NCBI GenBank assembly: GCA_963813345.1
Contig: CAWEYR010000015.1
Coordinates: forward strand, 1 to 29,738
Source: CAWDDA01 sp963813345
Lineage (GTDB): Bacteria; Acidobacteriota; Blastocatellia; RBC074
DNA length: 29,738 nt
Direction of reading: 5' to 3'
The notes beneath the pieces are model-generated. The model ran no database searches. It was given only the letters and a program-made list of their open reading frames with translations, and was not told the origin of the DNA. Of the stretch, positions 21,693 to 27,392 are shown one piece after another. Both the position numbers and the translations under genes were made by a program. How positions within the stretch are numbered: the first letter of the stretch is position 1; the number at the start of each line of letters is the position of its first letter.

Positions 21693-23072
21693 ATGGACAA
21701 AAGTGATATCCGGATCCTGATCGTCGAGGACAGCGACGACATGCGAGATCTCGTGCAGTTCGTTCTTCAGGATGCTGGTTATGAGACCATCGCTGTAGCC
21801 GACGGGCGCACGGCATTGACGCATGTCGAAGATGCGATGCAGGTCATCGACCTCGTAGTTACCGACGTGCAGATGCCAGAGGTAACCGGTGACCAGATCC
21901 TCGCGGCAGTGCGCGCATCCCGCAGCGAGGCGAGAGTCATCATCATCACTGCATTTGGTTCGGTTGAGCAGGCCGTCGAGATGGTCAAAAACGGTGCATT
22001 CCAGTACCTGACCAAGCCTTTTGAGACTGCTGACCTTCTCTCGCTTGTTGAACAGGCGCTCGAGCAAAGCGCCGCCCACCGGGAACAGGCGCGGCTGAGA
22101 CGTCAGGTACCTGCCGCACCTGCTCGCATAATTGGCGCCTCGCGTCCAATGCGCGATCTCTTCGAGCAGGTGGCAAAAGCCGCTCGCAGTGGCAGCAGCG
22201 TCTTGATTACGGGCGAATCCGGAACTGGAAAGGAATTGGTTGCACGCGCAATCCACGACGCTTCGCCCCGTACGGGAGCATTCGTCCCGGTCAATTGTGC
22301 TGCCATCCCTTCCGAACTGATCGAGTCAGAGTTTTTTGGTCATACGAGCGGCGCCTTCACAGGGGCGAAAGGGGCGCGCGCCGGGCTCTTCGAAGCTGCA
22401 GACAAGGGCACCATCTTTCTCGACGAAATTGGCGACCTTCCTCTAGCCATGCAACCCAAGTTGCTGCGCGTGCTCCAGGATGGAGCCGTAAGGCGAATCG
22501 GCGCTGAACACGAGCGCCAGGTAAATGTTCGTGCGGTGGTTGCAACCAACCGCAATTTGGAGCAAGAGGTCCAGGCGGGAAACTTTCGCGAGGACCTGTA
22601 CTGGCGATTGAATGTGATCCATCTCGAACTCCCACCACTTCGGAAACGATCCTTCGACATACCACTGCTTATTGAGCACTTCATCAACCGGCATGCCGAA
22701 GCGGCGGGAGTTCCGCCGCTCGAAGTTTCGCCCGAGGCGCTGGCGATCCTTACAGCCTACGCGTGGCCTGGCAATGTGCGCGAGCTCGAGAACGTGATTG
22801 AGCGTGCCGTCGCGATGACGAACGGATCGATACTAACGCCTGAAGACCTTCCCGAACGTGTCCGCACCGGAAATCATGCGATGCCATTGCTCGAGAGGGC
22901 AAAGTCGCAACAGATGACGCTGCGCCAGCTTGAACATCTCTATATAGCTGAAACCCTGAAAAGTGCCGGCGGCAATAAGTCCCGTGTTGCAGAGATGTTG
23001 GGTCTGGACAGGAAGACCCTCTACCGAAAGCTCGAAGAGTGCCGTTCCGAAGGCCTCCTCGGCGATATGTAG
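21693..23072 (+). CDS. NtrC-family sigma-54-dependent response regulator
   Basis: A 459-residue activator. The REC domain covers residues ~7-120 with the phospho-acceptor Asp58 (VVTDVQMP). The AAA+ domain covers ~145-375 with Walker A GESGTGKE at 174-181, the sigma-54 contact loop GAFTGA at 220-225 and Walker B TIFLDEIGDLP. The C-terminal Fis-type helix-turn-helix reads AGGNKSRVAEMLGLDRKTLYRKL. Phosphorylation would drive ATP-dependent opening of RpoN promoters. The start is ATG 21693; no strong Shine-Dalgarno is visible. No kinase gene is adjacent; the nearest is the hybrid kinase at 27393. Several -24/-12 promoters lie within 14 kb on both sides, which makes it a good candidate for their activator. 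Confidence 0.93.
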   Translation: MDKSDIRILIVEDSDDMRDLVQFVLQDAGYETIAVADGRTALTHVEDAMQVIDLVVTDVQMPEVTGDQILAAVRASRSEARVIIITAFGSVEQAVEMVKNGAFQYLTKPFETADLLSLVEQALEQSAAHREQARLRRQVPAAPARIIGASRPMRDLFEQVAKAARSGSSVLITGESGTGKELVARAIHDASPRTGAFVPVNCAAIPSELIESEFFGHTSGAFTGAKGARAGLFEAADKGTIFLDEIGDLPLAMQPKLLRVLQDGAVRRIGAEHERQVNVRAVVATNRNLEQEVQAGNFREDLYWRLNVIHLELPPLRKRSFDIPLLIEHFINRHAEAAGVPPLEVSPEALAILTAYAWPGNVRELENVIERAVAMTNGSILTPEDLPERVRTGNHAMPLLERAKSQQMTLRQLEHLYIAETLKSAGGNKSRVAEMLGLDRKTLYRKLEECRSEGLLGDM

Positions 23073-23079
23073 CAATAGT

Positions 23080-23094
23080 CCACACCCCCTGTGG
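23080..23094. promoter_or_regulatory. CCAC-N7-GTGG inverted repeat: terminator or enhancer candidate
   Basis: CCACACCCCCTGTGG lies 8 bases after the regulator stop and ~108 bp upstream of the transcription start predicted for the CHRD gene. The same CCAC-N7-GTGG occurs at 7307-7321, ~75 bp upstream of the predicted YggT start. As a terminator it is weak (no U-run). Confidence 0.3.
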
Positions 23095-23168
23095 CAGTCC
23101 TCTGCAGTCGGATCCCGCTCTCAAACTTACTCCTCGTTAACCTCCAGCATTTATCACCAGTAGTGTCG

Positions 23169-23184
23169 TGGCAAGGTACTTGCA
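23169..23184 (+). promoter_or_regulatory. Sigma-54 (-24/-12) promoter of the CHRD gene
   Basis: TGGCAAGGTACTTGCA matches TGGCACG-N4-TTGCW at 11 of 12 consensus bases with GG-N10-GC spacing. The predicted start is near 23195, leaving a 67-base leader with GGAGGT before ATG 23262. The downstream PA2169 gene follows by 50 bp and is probably in the same transcript. Confidence 0.65.
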
Positions 23185-23261
23185 GAGTCTAAGGCAGTCA
23201 TCCCCGGCCCCACGTGATAACTATCGTTTCTAGTCGAATTCAACTCCGATGGAGGTAAGAA

Positions 23262-23710
23262 ATGCGAAGACCATTTTATATTGTTCTGTTTGCTGCTGTC
23301 GCACTGATCTTAGTTGGCAGCAGCACCAGCGCAGAGCTCAAGTCCGTGACCGCGGCCGATCCGGTAACTGTCACTCTTTCGGGAGGTGCCGAGGTTCCGG
23401 GTCCGGTGACACCGACGGAAGCGGTACAGCAACCCTGATCTACAATCACGACAAGGGAGAACTCTGTTTCGAGCTTTCCGTCAAGGACATTCAGGAAGCG
23501 AGCTCGGCTCACATTCATGCGGGAGCTGCCGGGGCGGATGGTGACGTCAAAGTCACGCTCAAGGCGCCTGCGGGCGGAATGTCAAAGGGCTGTGTGAGTG
23601 TCGACAAGGCGCTCTTGAAGGAAATCGCTGAAAACCCGGGCAACTTCTACGTCAACGTTCACAATGCAGAGTTCCCGAAGGGTGCCATACGTGGACAGCT
23701 GGGCAAATAA
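23262..23710 (+). CDS. Secreted CHRD-domain protein (frame-broken)
   Basis: A signal peptide (FYIVLFAAVALILVGSSTSA) is followed by one CHRD domain: VTLSGGAEVPGP, then DGSGTATLIYNHDKGELCFE, HIHAGAAGADGDVKV and FYVNVHNAEFPKGAIRGQL, the typical end. CHRD domains are ~120-residue beta-folds in exported bacterial proteins; their role is unknown. The start is ATG 23262 behind GGAGGT. A base is missing near 23403, so the two halves lie in different frames. It directly follows the NtrC-type regulator and has its own sigma-54 promoter. Confidence 0.85.
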
Positions 23711-23760
23711 CACTCGTCCAATGTCCAAAACAAAAACGCTGACTGGGAGGAAAATAGACA

Positions 23761-24213
23761 ATGCCGAAGGCAACAAAGAAGCAGGATGAAACTATTGACG
23801 TTCTTAACAACCTGATCCAGACCTGCCGCGATGGTCAAAAGGGGCTTGAGGATGCGGCGAGTCATGTCGAGAATCCTGCGATTCGATCATTCCTCGAGGA
23901 ACAGAGTCGTATCCGCGCAAGGTTTGCCGATCAACTGCAGCAGGAAGTGTGGCAGTTGGGTGGTACACCTGAACAGAATGGAAGCGCGGGTGGAGCTGTG
24001 AGGCGAGCCTGGATGGACCTCAAATCTGCTGTCGGTGGGGGAGACAAAGCGATTCTGTCATCGTGTGAAGCCGGTGAAGATTCAGCCGTCGCTCAGTACC
24101 GATCGGCTTTGGAAAAACTATTGCCAGAGAATGCACGAAGCGTTGTTGCGCTTCAATATGAAAGTATTGAACGCACCCACGAGCGCATTCGAACGTTCAG
24201 AGATTCCGCATGA
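23761..24213 (+). CDS. PA2169 family four-helix-bundle protein (DUF2383)
   Basis: A 150-residue soluble helical protein of the ferritin-like PA2169/DUF2383 type. Recognisable segments are TIDVLNNLIQTCRDGQKGLEDAA, then RSFLEEQSRIRARFADQLQ, GGAVRRAWMDLKSAVGGGD and ALQYESIERTHERIRTFRD. These proteins are often encoded with general-stress genes; the biochemical role is unknown. The start is ATG 23761 behind GGGAGG. It is probably transcribed with the CHRD gene 50 bp upstream. Confidence 0.88.
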   Translation: MPKATKKQDETIDVLNNLIQTCRDGQKGLEDAASHVENPAIRSFLEEQSRIRARFADQLQQEVWQLGGTPEQNGSAGGAVRRAWMDLKSAVGGGDKAILSSCEAGEDSAVAQYRSALEKLLPENARSVVALQYESIERTHERIRTFRDSA

Positions 24214-24252
24214 GGTCGGTGGTGGTAGTTGGTGGTGATGTGGTTGGTACGC

Positions 24253-24303
24253 TGTTCGAGTTCAAGCCCGGGCTTACTACAGGCTTAACCTTGAACTCGA
24301 ACA
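24253..24303. repeat. GTTCAAGC-family hairpin
   Basis: Perfect 14-bp arms, 24253-24266 and 24290-24303 (TGTTCGAGTTCAAG and its complement), with a further imperfect inner pairing. It lies between the PA2169 gene and the next sigma-54 promoter, where it could end the upstream transcript. Confidence 0.7.
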
Positions 24304-24322
24304 GTATCCATTATCCCCTGCA

Positions 24323-24338
24323 TGGCACACCGCTTGCT
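24323..24338 (+). promoter_or_regulatory. Sigma-54 (-24/-12) promoter of the acidic-ORF/BON operon
   Basis: TGGCACACCGCTTGCT matches TGGCACG-N4-TTGCW at 11 of 12 consensus bases with GG-N10-GC spacing. The predicted start is near 24349, a ~47-base leader to the TTG start at 24396. Confidence 0.65.
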
Positions 24339-24395
24339 CACTTAGTTACATAGTTAAGTGATGAAGTTAACAACGGGTTGAGAGGGAGGTTAGTT

Positions 24396-24620
24396 TTGGG
24401 ACATAGACAAAAGCCAGTACGGAATGTTGGTCAAGAGGAAGCAAAAATAGCACCGGGGAAACCGAAGACGGAGGAGCCGGATAACACGCCGTTCGATGGT
24501 GATGATCCATTTGATCCTTTTGACACTAACGAGCCCGATCGGCCTAATAAGCCAAAAGTGAAGTCAGGCTACATCTTGCCAGATGATGATGACGAGCAAG
24601 AGACTGGCTCACAAATCTGA
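24396..24620 (+). CDS. Small acidic protein of unknown function
   Basis: A 74-residue hydrophilic, probably disordered protein with a basic N-terminus (GHRQKPVRN) and clustered Asp/Pro (NTPFDGDDPFDPFDTNEPDRP, DDDDEQETG). I recognise no family. The start is probably TTG 24396, because GGGAGGT lies ~6 bases upstream and no ATG is available in frame; the frame opens at 24378. It is the first gene after the sigma-54 promoter at 24323 and precedes the BON lipoprotein by 30 bp. The low-complexity composition makes it possible that this is not a protein gene, but the context and ribosome site favour one. Confidence 0.5.
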   Translation: MGHRQKPVRNVGQEEAKIAPGKPKTEEPDNTPFDGDDPFDPFDTNEPDRPNKPKVKSGYILPDDDDEQETGSQI

Positions 24621-24650
24621 TGCGCGCGGTAGATCAGGGGGAGACAAGCT

Positions 24651-25284
24651 ATGAAGAAGTTCATGTTAAGTATTGGAATGATTCTGGCATCGGCCATTCT
24701 TATTGCGGCGTGCGAGACGACGACAACGCGTGAAACAGCGAGCGGCGCGAAGCCGAAGCTGACCGACTCGGAGCTTGAGACCAAGATCAAGAATGGCATA
24801 AACACCGACGAGAAGATCAGGGAAGCTGACCTGAGTGTGAAGGCGGACGCGGATGACAACGAGGTAACAATCTTCAGGAACCGTTCCTACGGAAGCATTG
24901 CGTGTGAGAGCCGTGAGCCTCGCAAAGGAAGCGCATCCTGGCGTCATTCTAACTGATCGAATAGTAGTTAAGCCCGCCGAGCTGACGAGGGCCGACTATA
25001 CTGAAGAAAAGGCACGTGAAGCGCGTGATGCGGCTAAGAGCGCCGGAGAGAAGATCGGTAGCTCTCTGGATGACGCGTGGATACATACAAAGATCGTCAG
25101 CAAGCTCATAGGTAACTCAACGACACCTGAGCGTAAGATCAATGTCGATGTCGTCGACAATGTAGTTACTCTTCGCGGAGCCGTTGAGACTGCAGAGCAG
25201 AAGACTGAAGCGGAGCGTGTTGCGAAAGATACCGAAGGAGTAAAGCGAGTCGTCAATCGGCTTAGAGTTGACCGCACGGCGTAG
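24651..25284 (+). CDS. Lipoprotein with two BON domains (frame-broken)
   Basis: The lipobox LIAAC places the lipidated cysteine at residue 21. Two BON domains follow: first LTDSELETKIKNGINTDEKI...DLSVKADADDNEVTI / SGTVPTEALRVRAVSLAKEA, second LDDAWIHTKIVSKLIG...INVDVVDNVVTLRGAVETAEQ...VVNRLRVD. BON domains bind phospholipid membranes; OsmY-type proteins with two BON domains are induced by osmotic and stationary-phase stress (family knowledge). An extra T near 24876 breaks the frame inside the first domain. The start is ATG 24651 with GGGGGAGA upstream. It is the second gene of the sigma-54-driven operon. Confidence 0.85.
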
Positions 25285-25383
25285 GTTAATCCTGCGTCGT
25301 GTTAAACCACGCAGGCTGAAGCTTGGGCTCTAAGTATCGGGAGGAAGCAAGAGCACAAGTTTCGGCCTGCGAGGCCATTTGGG

Positions 25384-25410
25384 AGCGGCGCTTGAGCGCC
25401 GCTTTCTCTT
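25384..25410 (+). terminator. Rho-independent terminator-like hairpin
   Basis: A perfect 9-bp GC-rich stem (AGCGGCGCT/AGCGCCGCT) with a 2-base loop, followed by TTCTCTT. It lies 100 bp after the BON lipoprotein gene, so it may end that transcript; the very short loop also fits a repeat element. Confidence 0.5.
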
Positions 25411-25484
25411 TGATCACCGCGCTCGTTGAGCGACATGCTTTGCGCTAGCTTCGCAGGCACAACCACCGCGGAGCGTGCAAGACA

Positions 25485-25658
25485 TAGCCAGGGGTTGAGT
25501 CTTCGAAACCCCTGGTTGCATTGTGTAGAGAGAGTGCATCCCGGAGGGATGCGAGACACGATCCGGTGAAATCGCTGTCGTCTATTCTCGCATCCCTCCA
25601 GGATGCGATTGCGTCAATGCAATCGATCCAGGGGTTTCGAAGACTCAACCCCTGGCTA
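25485..25658. repeat. 174-bp nested palindromic element
   Basis: Two perfect 31-bp inverted arms (25485-25515 and 25628-25658), each itself a small palindrome (CCAGGGGTT...AACCCCTGG), enclose a second inverted pair (TTGCATTG at 25516-25523, CAATGCAA at 25615-25622). Inside are two further hairpins (GCATCCCGGAGGGATGC at 25536-25552, and CGCATCC...GGATGCG near 25589-25607). It codes for nothing recognisable and resembles compound REP/MITE-like elements. Confidence 0.8.
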
Positions 25659-25741
25659 CGTTCTCGCACCGCTCCGCGACGTAGAAGCTGTGAGCTGCGC
25701 GCTTGCCACGCGCTGAAGGCGACAGCTCAGGCTTCTTGTAG

Positions 25742-26405
25742 TTATCTTATGGAGAATTCGATTGGCGAGGCGGCGAGAGGCGAGATTGGAAGAAGCTGCT
25801 CAATCCTCTGGGCTCGATCAAGCACGCTGCCTTCGACAAACCGCCTCTCGCCGTCTTCGACCGGACGAAGGCCGTGATTCCTCACGCCTTCCCGGAATCT
25901 GGAGGTCTTTGCTGCCGGCGCCGGCTCAGTAATGGCTTTCCGCGTATCCACGACCTGTTCATACGAGAGCTCTGATTTCGTGAGCCCGCGCCCGTCGTCA
26001 GCTCGTCTGAACCAGATCGCTGAGGGACACGATGCCCTCGAGCTTTCCGTCGTTGCCGACGACCGGGATTCTGAGAATCTGCTCCCGCTTCATAATCCCG
26101 AGTACTTCGGTCACCTCGGATTCAGGAGAGCAGACAAAGATCTGCCGCGACATTACTTCACCGACCGAGACTTCTGATGCTCTGCGATCGTTCATCGCCA
26201 GGAACATGCAGATGTCGCGATCGGTAAGCACTCCCGCAACCTTTCCTCTTTCATCCACGACCGGGATCACTCCGCAGTCGTGTTGCCACATCAAGCCAGC
26301 GGCATCCGCAAGACTCGCGTCCGGCGTGCAACTGGCGACATTTCGCGTCATTACATTCTCAACTTTCATTGCGTAATGGATATCCACCCTTTCATCTGTT
26401 TTCAT
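25742..26405 (-). CDS. Tandem CBS-domain protein (C-terminus frame-broken)
   Basis: A pair of CBS domains, MKVENVMTRNVASCTPDASL...HDCGVIPVVDERGKVAGVLTDRD and VGEVMSRQIFVCSPESEV...ILRIPVVGNDGKLEGIVSLSDL, that normally bind adenine nucleotides as an energy-sensing module. The first frame stops at 25998, but a one-base shift there restores a family-like tail (KSELSYEQVVDTRKAI). The protein therefore probably ends somewhere between 25742 (stop in that frame) and ~25890; the exact end is unsure. The start is ATG 26403-26405 (GAGAAAAG upstream) or the conserved MKVENVMT at 26369. The ATG at 26432 would lie upstream of the predicted sigma-54 start. Confidence 0.8.
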
Positions 26406-26440
26406 TAGCTTTTCTCGGTAATCCGCATGCATGTTGGAAG

Positions 26441-26456
26441 GGCAACTTCTATGCCG
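26441..26456 (-). promoter_or_regulatory. Candidate sigma-54 promoter of the CBS gene
   Basis: On the minus strand, CGGCATAGAAGTTGCC keeps GG-N10-GC and TTGC, with a weaker -24 half. The predicted start is near 26430, 25 bases before ATG 26405. It is divergent from the candidate at 26482-26497. Confidence 0.45.
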
Positions 26457-26481
26457 AGTTATTTCGAATCGCGCCGAGTTC

Positions 26482-26497
26482 CGGTACAGCGTTTGCC
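26482..26497 (+). promoter_or_regulatory. Candidate sigma-54 promoter of the small membrane protein gene
   Basis: CGGTACAGCGTTTGCC keeps GG-N10-GC and TTGC; the -24 half has two or three substitutions. The predicted start is near 26508, ~52 bases before ATG 26560. Weaker than the others. Confidence 0.4.
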
Positions 26498-26522
26498 AAG
26501 TCCATCAGTGACGCTTCGAGTA

Positions 26523-26555
26523 ATAGAAGGAGCAATGAGTGATAGAAGGAGCAAT
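26523..26555 (+). repeat. Duplicated ribosome-binding segment
   Basis: The 14-mer ATAGAAGGAGCAAT occurs twice (26523-26536 and 26542-26555) with a 19-base period. The second copy provides AAGGAG for ATG 26560. The first precedes another ATG (26534) whose frame gives no recognisable protein. Confidence 0.6.
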
Positions 26556-26559
26556 AAAG

Positions 26560-26883
26560 ATGGCAAATGGCTATACAGAAGAAGTCAAAGGTCAGCTGAC
26601 AGGGCATCAGGGAATACAGGATGACCTGGATCGCTGGAGAGATGAGAGCCCGGCTGCGGGTCGTGTGTCGGACCTCAATGAAGAAAGAGTTAAGACCGCC
26701 GTTGACAAGGGGTTAAAGGCAGTGGCCGAGTACCGGTCGGGTCTTGAGGATCGAGTCCGACGATTTCCCGGAAGCAGCGTCCTGATGGCAGGTGCTATAG
26801 GCGTCCTGGCTGGCCTCGCTCTTACTCGCTGCTTTGAAACAACCGGATTTTGGCGTGGCGCTGGATTCTGGCGTGGCAGATGA
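26560..26883 (+). CDS. Small membrane-anchored protein, DUF883/ElaB-like layout
   Basis: A 107-residue protein: charged helical N-terminal part (VKTAVDKGLKAVAEYRSGLEDRVRRFP), one C-terminal hydrophobic glycine-rich segment (SSVLMAGAIGVLAGLALTR), then a short tail with a duplicated FWRGAGFWRGR. The order (helical region, GLEDRVRRFP, glycine-zipper helix) resembles DUF883/ElaB/YqjD membrane-anchored stress proteins, but the match is by layout only. The start is ATG 26560, with AAGGAG 8 bases before; the frame also opens at 26539. It is divergent from the CBS gene. Confidence 0.7.
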   Translation: MANGYTEEVKGQLTGHQGIQDDLDRWRDESPAAGRVSDLNEERVKTAVDKGLKAVAEYRSGLEDRVRRFPGSSVLMAGAIGVLAGLALTRCFETTGFWRGAGFWRGR

Positions 26884-26980
26884 GAACACGTATTGTTTCA
26901 TCTGGCTACAGCGTAATTGGTTAACTGCAGCCCGAAGGGCTTTTACAAGAATGCATCTGAAGAATGGAGGATAGGACATC

Positions 26981-27130
26981 ATGTTGTGGACGATTCTTGC
27001 AGTTTTGGTTGTATTGTGGCTCTTGGGATTCGTATCCGGTATGGGCGGCAGCTTGATCCACCTGCTACTGCTTATCGCCGGAGTCGTGTTCGTGATTCAA
27101 TTGATCAGCGGCCGGAGAGTGGTAGGCTGA
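26981..27130 (+). CDS. lmo0937 family membrane microprotein
   Basis: A 49-residue protein made of two hydrophobic helices (MLWTILAVLVVLWLLGFVSG and HLLLLIAGVVFVIQLISG) joined by a short glycine turn and ending RRVVG, the typical lmo0937 layout. Function unknown; the family is common near stress genes. The start is ATG 26981 behind GGAGG at 26967-26971. It follows the previous small membrane protein by 97 bp. Confidence 0.85.
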   Translation: MLWTILAVLVVLWLLGFVSGMGGSLIHLLLLIAGVVFVIQLISGRRVVG

Positions 27131-27177
27131 TTCTCCGGTTGAAATGAGGCCGAACGTCAAGAGTAGGTATTTAACTT

Positions 27178-27257
27178 TTGAGTGAGGCTGTACGGAGTGC
27201 AATCTTTGCCCAATTCTAAGGGTTGGAAAAAGCGCATTCCTCGACAGTCTCACTCAA
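27178..27257 (+). terminator. Inverted repeat after the lmo0937 gene, possible terminator
   Basis: Arms 27178-27191 (TTGAGTGAGGCTGT) and 27244-27257 pair at 13 of 14 positions, with weaker pairing continuing inward, and TTTTC follows at 27258. It probably separates the lmo0937 gene from the kinase gene. The rest of 27131-27392 shows no gene or clear promoter. Confidence 0.45.
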
Positions 27258-27392
27258 TTTTCATTCGCTAATACTGCCGCCAACTGCATCCCCCTCATGG
27301 GTTGTCGTCATCGCTTCTTCTCTTCCGCATTTGATGCGGAAACATAGCTTCCTCCTGATGCATAATCTGTCACTGCGTCGCAACCAGAAGCG

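Larger units (their letters stand above)
25285..25741. other. Gene-free stretch rich in palindromes
   Basis: I see no credible gene on either strand here. It contains a hairpin at 25291-25315 (CCTGCGT/ACGCAGG, possibly the end of the BON transcript), a half copy of the GAAGCTTGGGCTC repeat near 25317-25331, a strong GC hairpin at 25384-25403, an outer inverted pair GCCTGCGA (about 25368) / TCGCAGGC (about 25449), and the nested cruciform listed separately. Confidence 0.6.

Noticed and set aside
25285..25741. CRISPR array or small genes in the palindrome-rich gap
   Set aside because: Repeats are inverted rather than regularly spaced direct repeats, spacers are absent, and the open frames have no ribosome sites or family features.
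27130..27160. GG-N10-GC in the gap before the kinase
   Set aside because: It lacks TTGC at -12 and has no -24 similarity; expected by chance in 30 kb.
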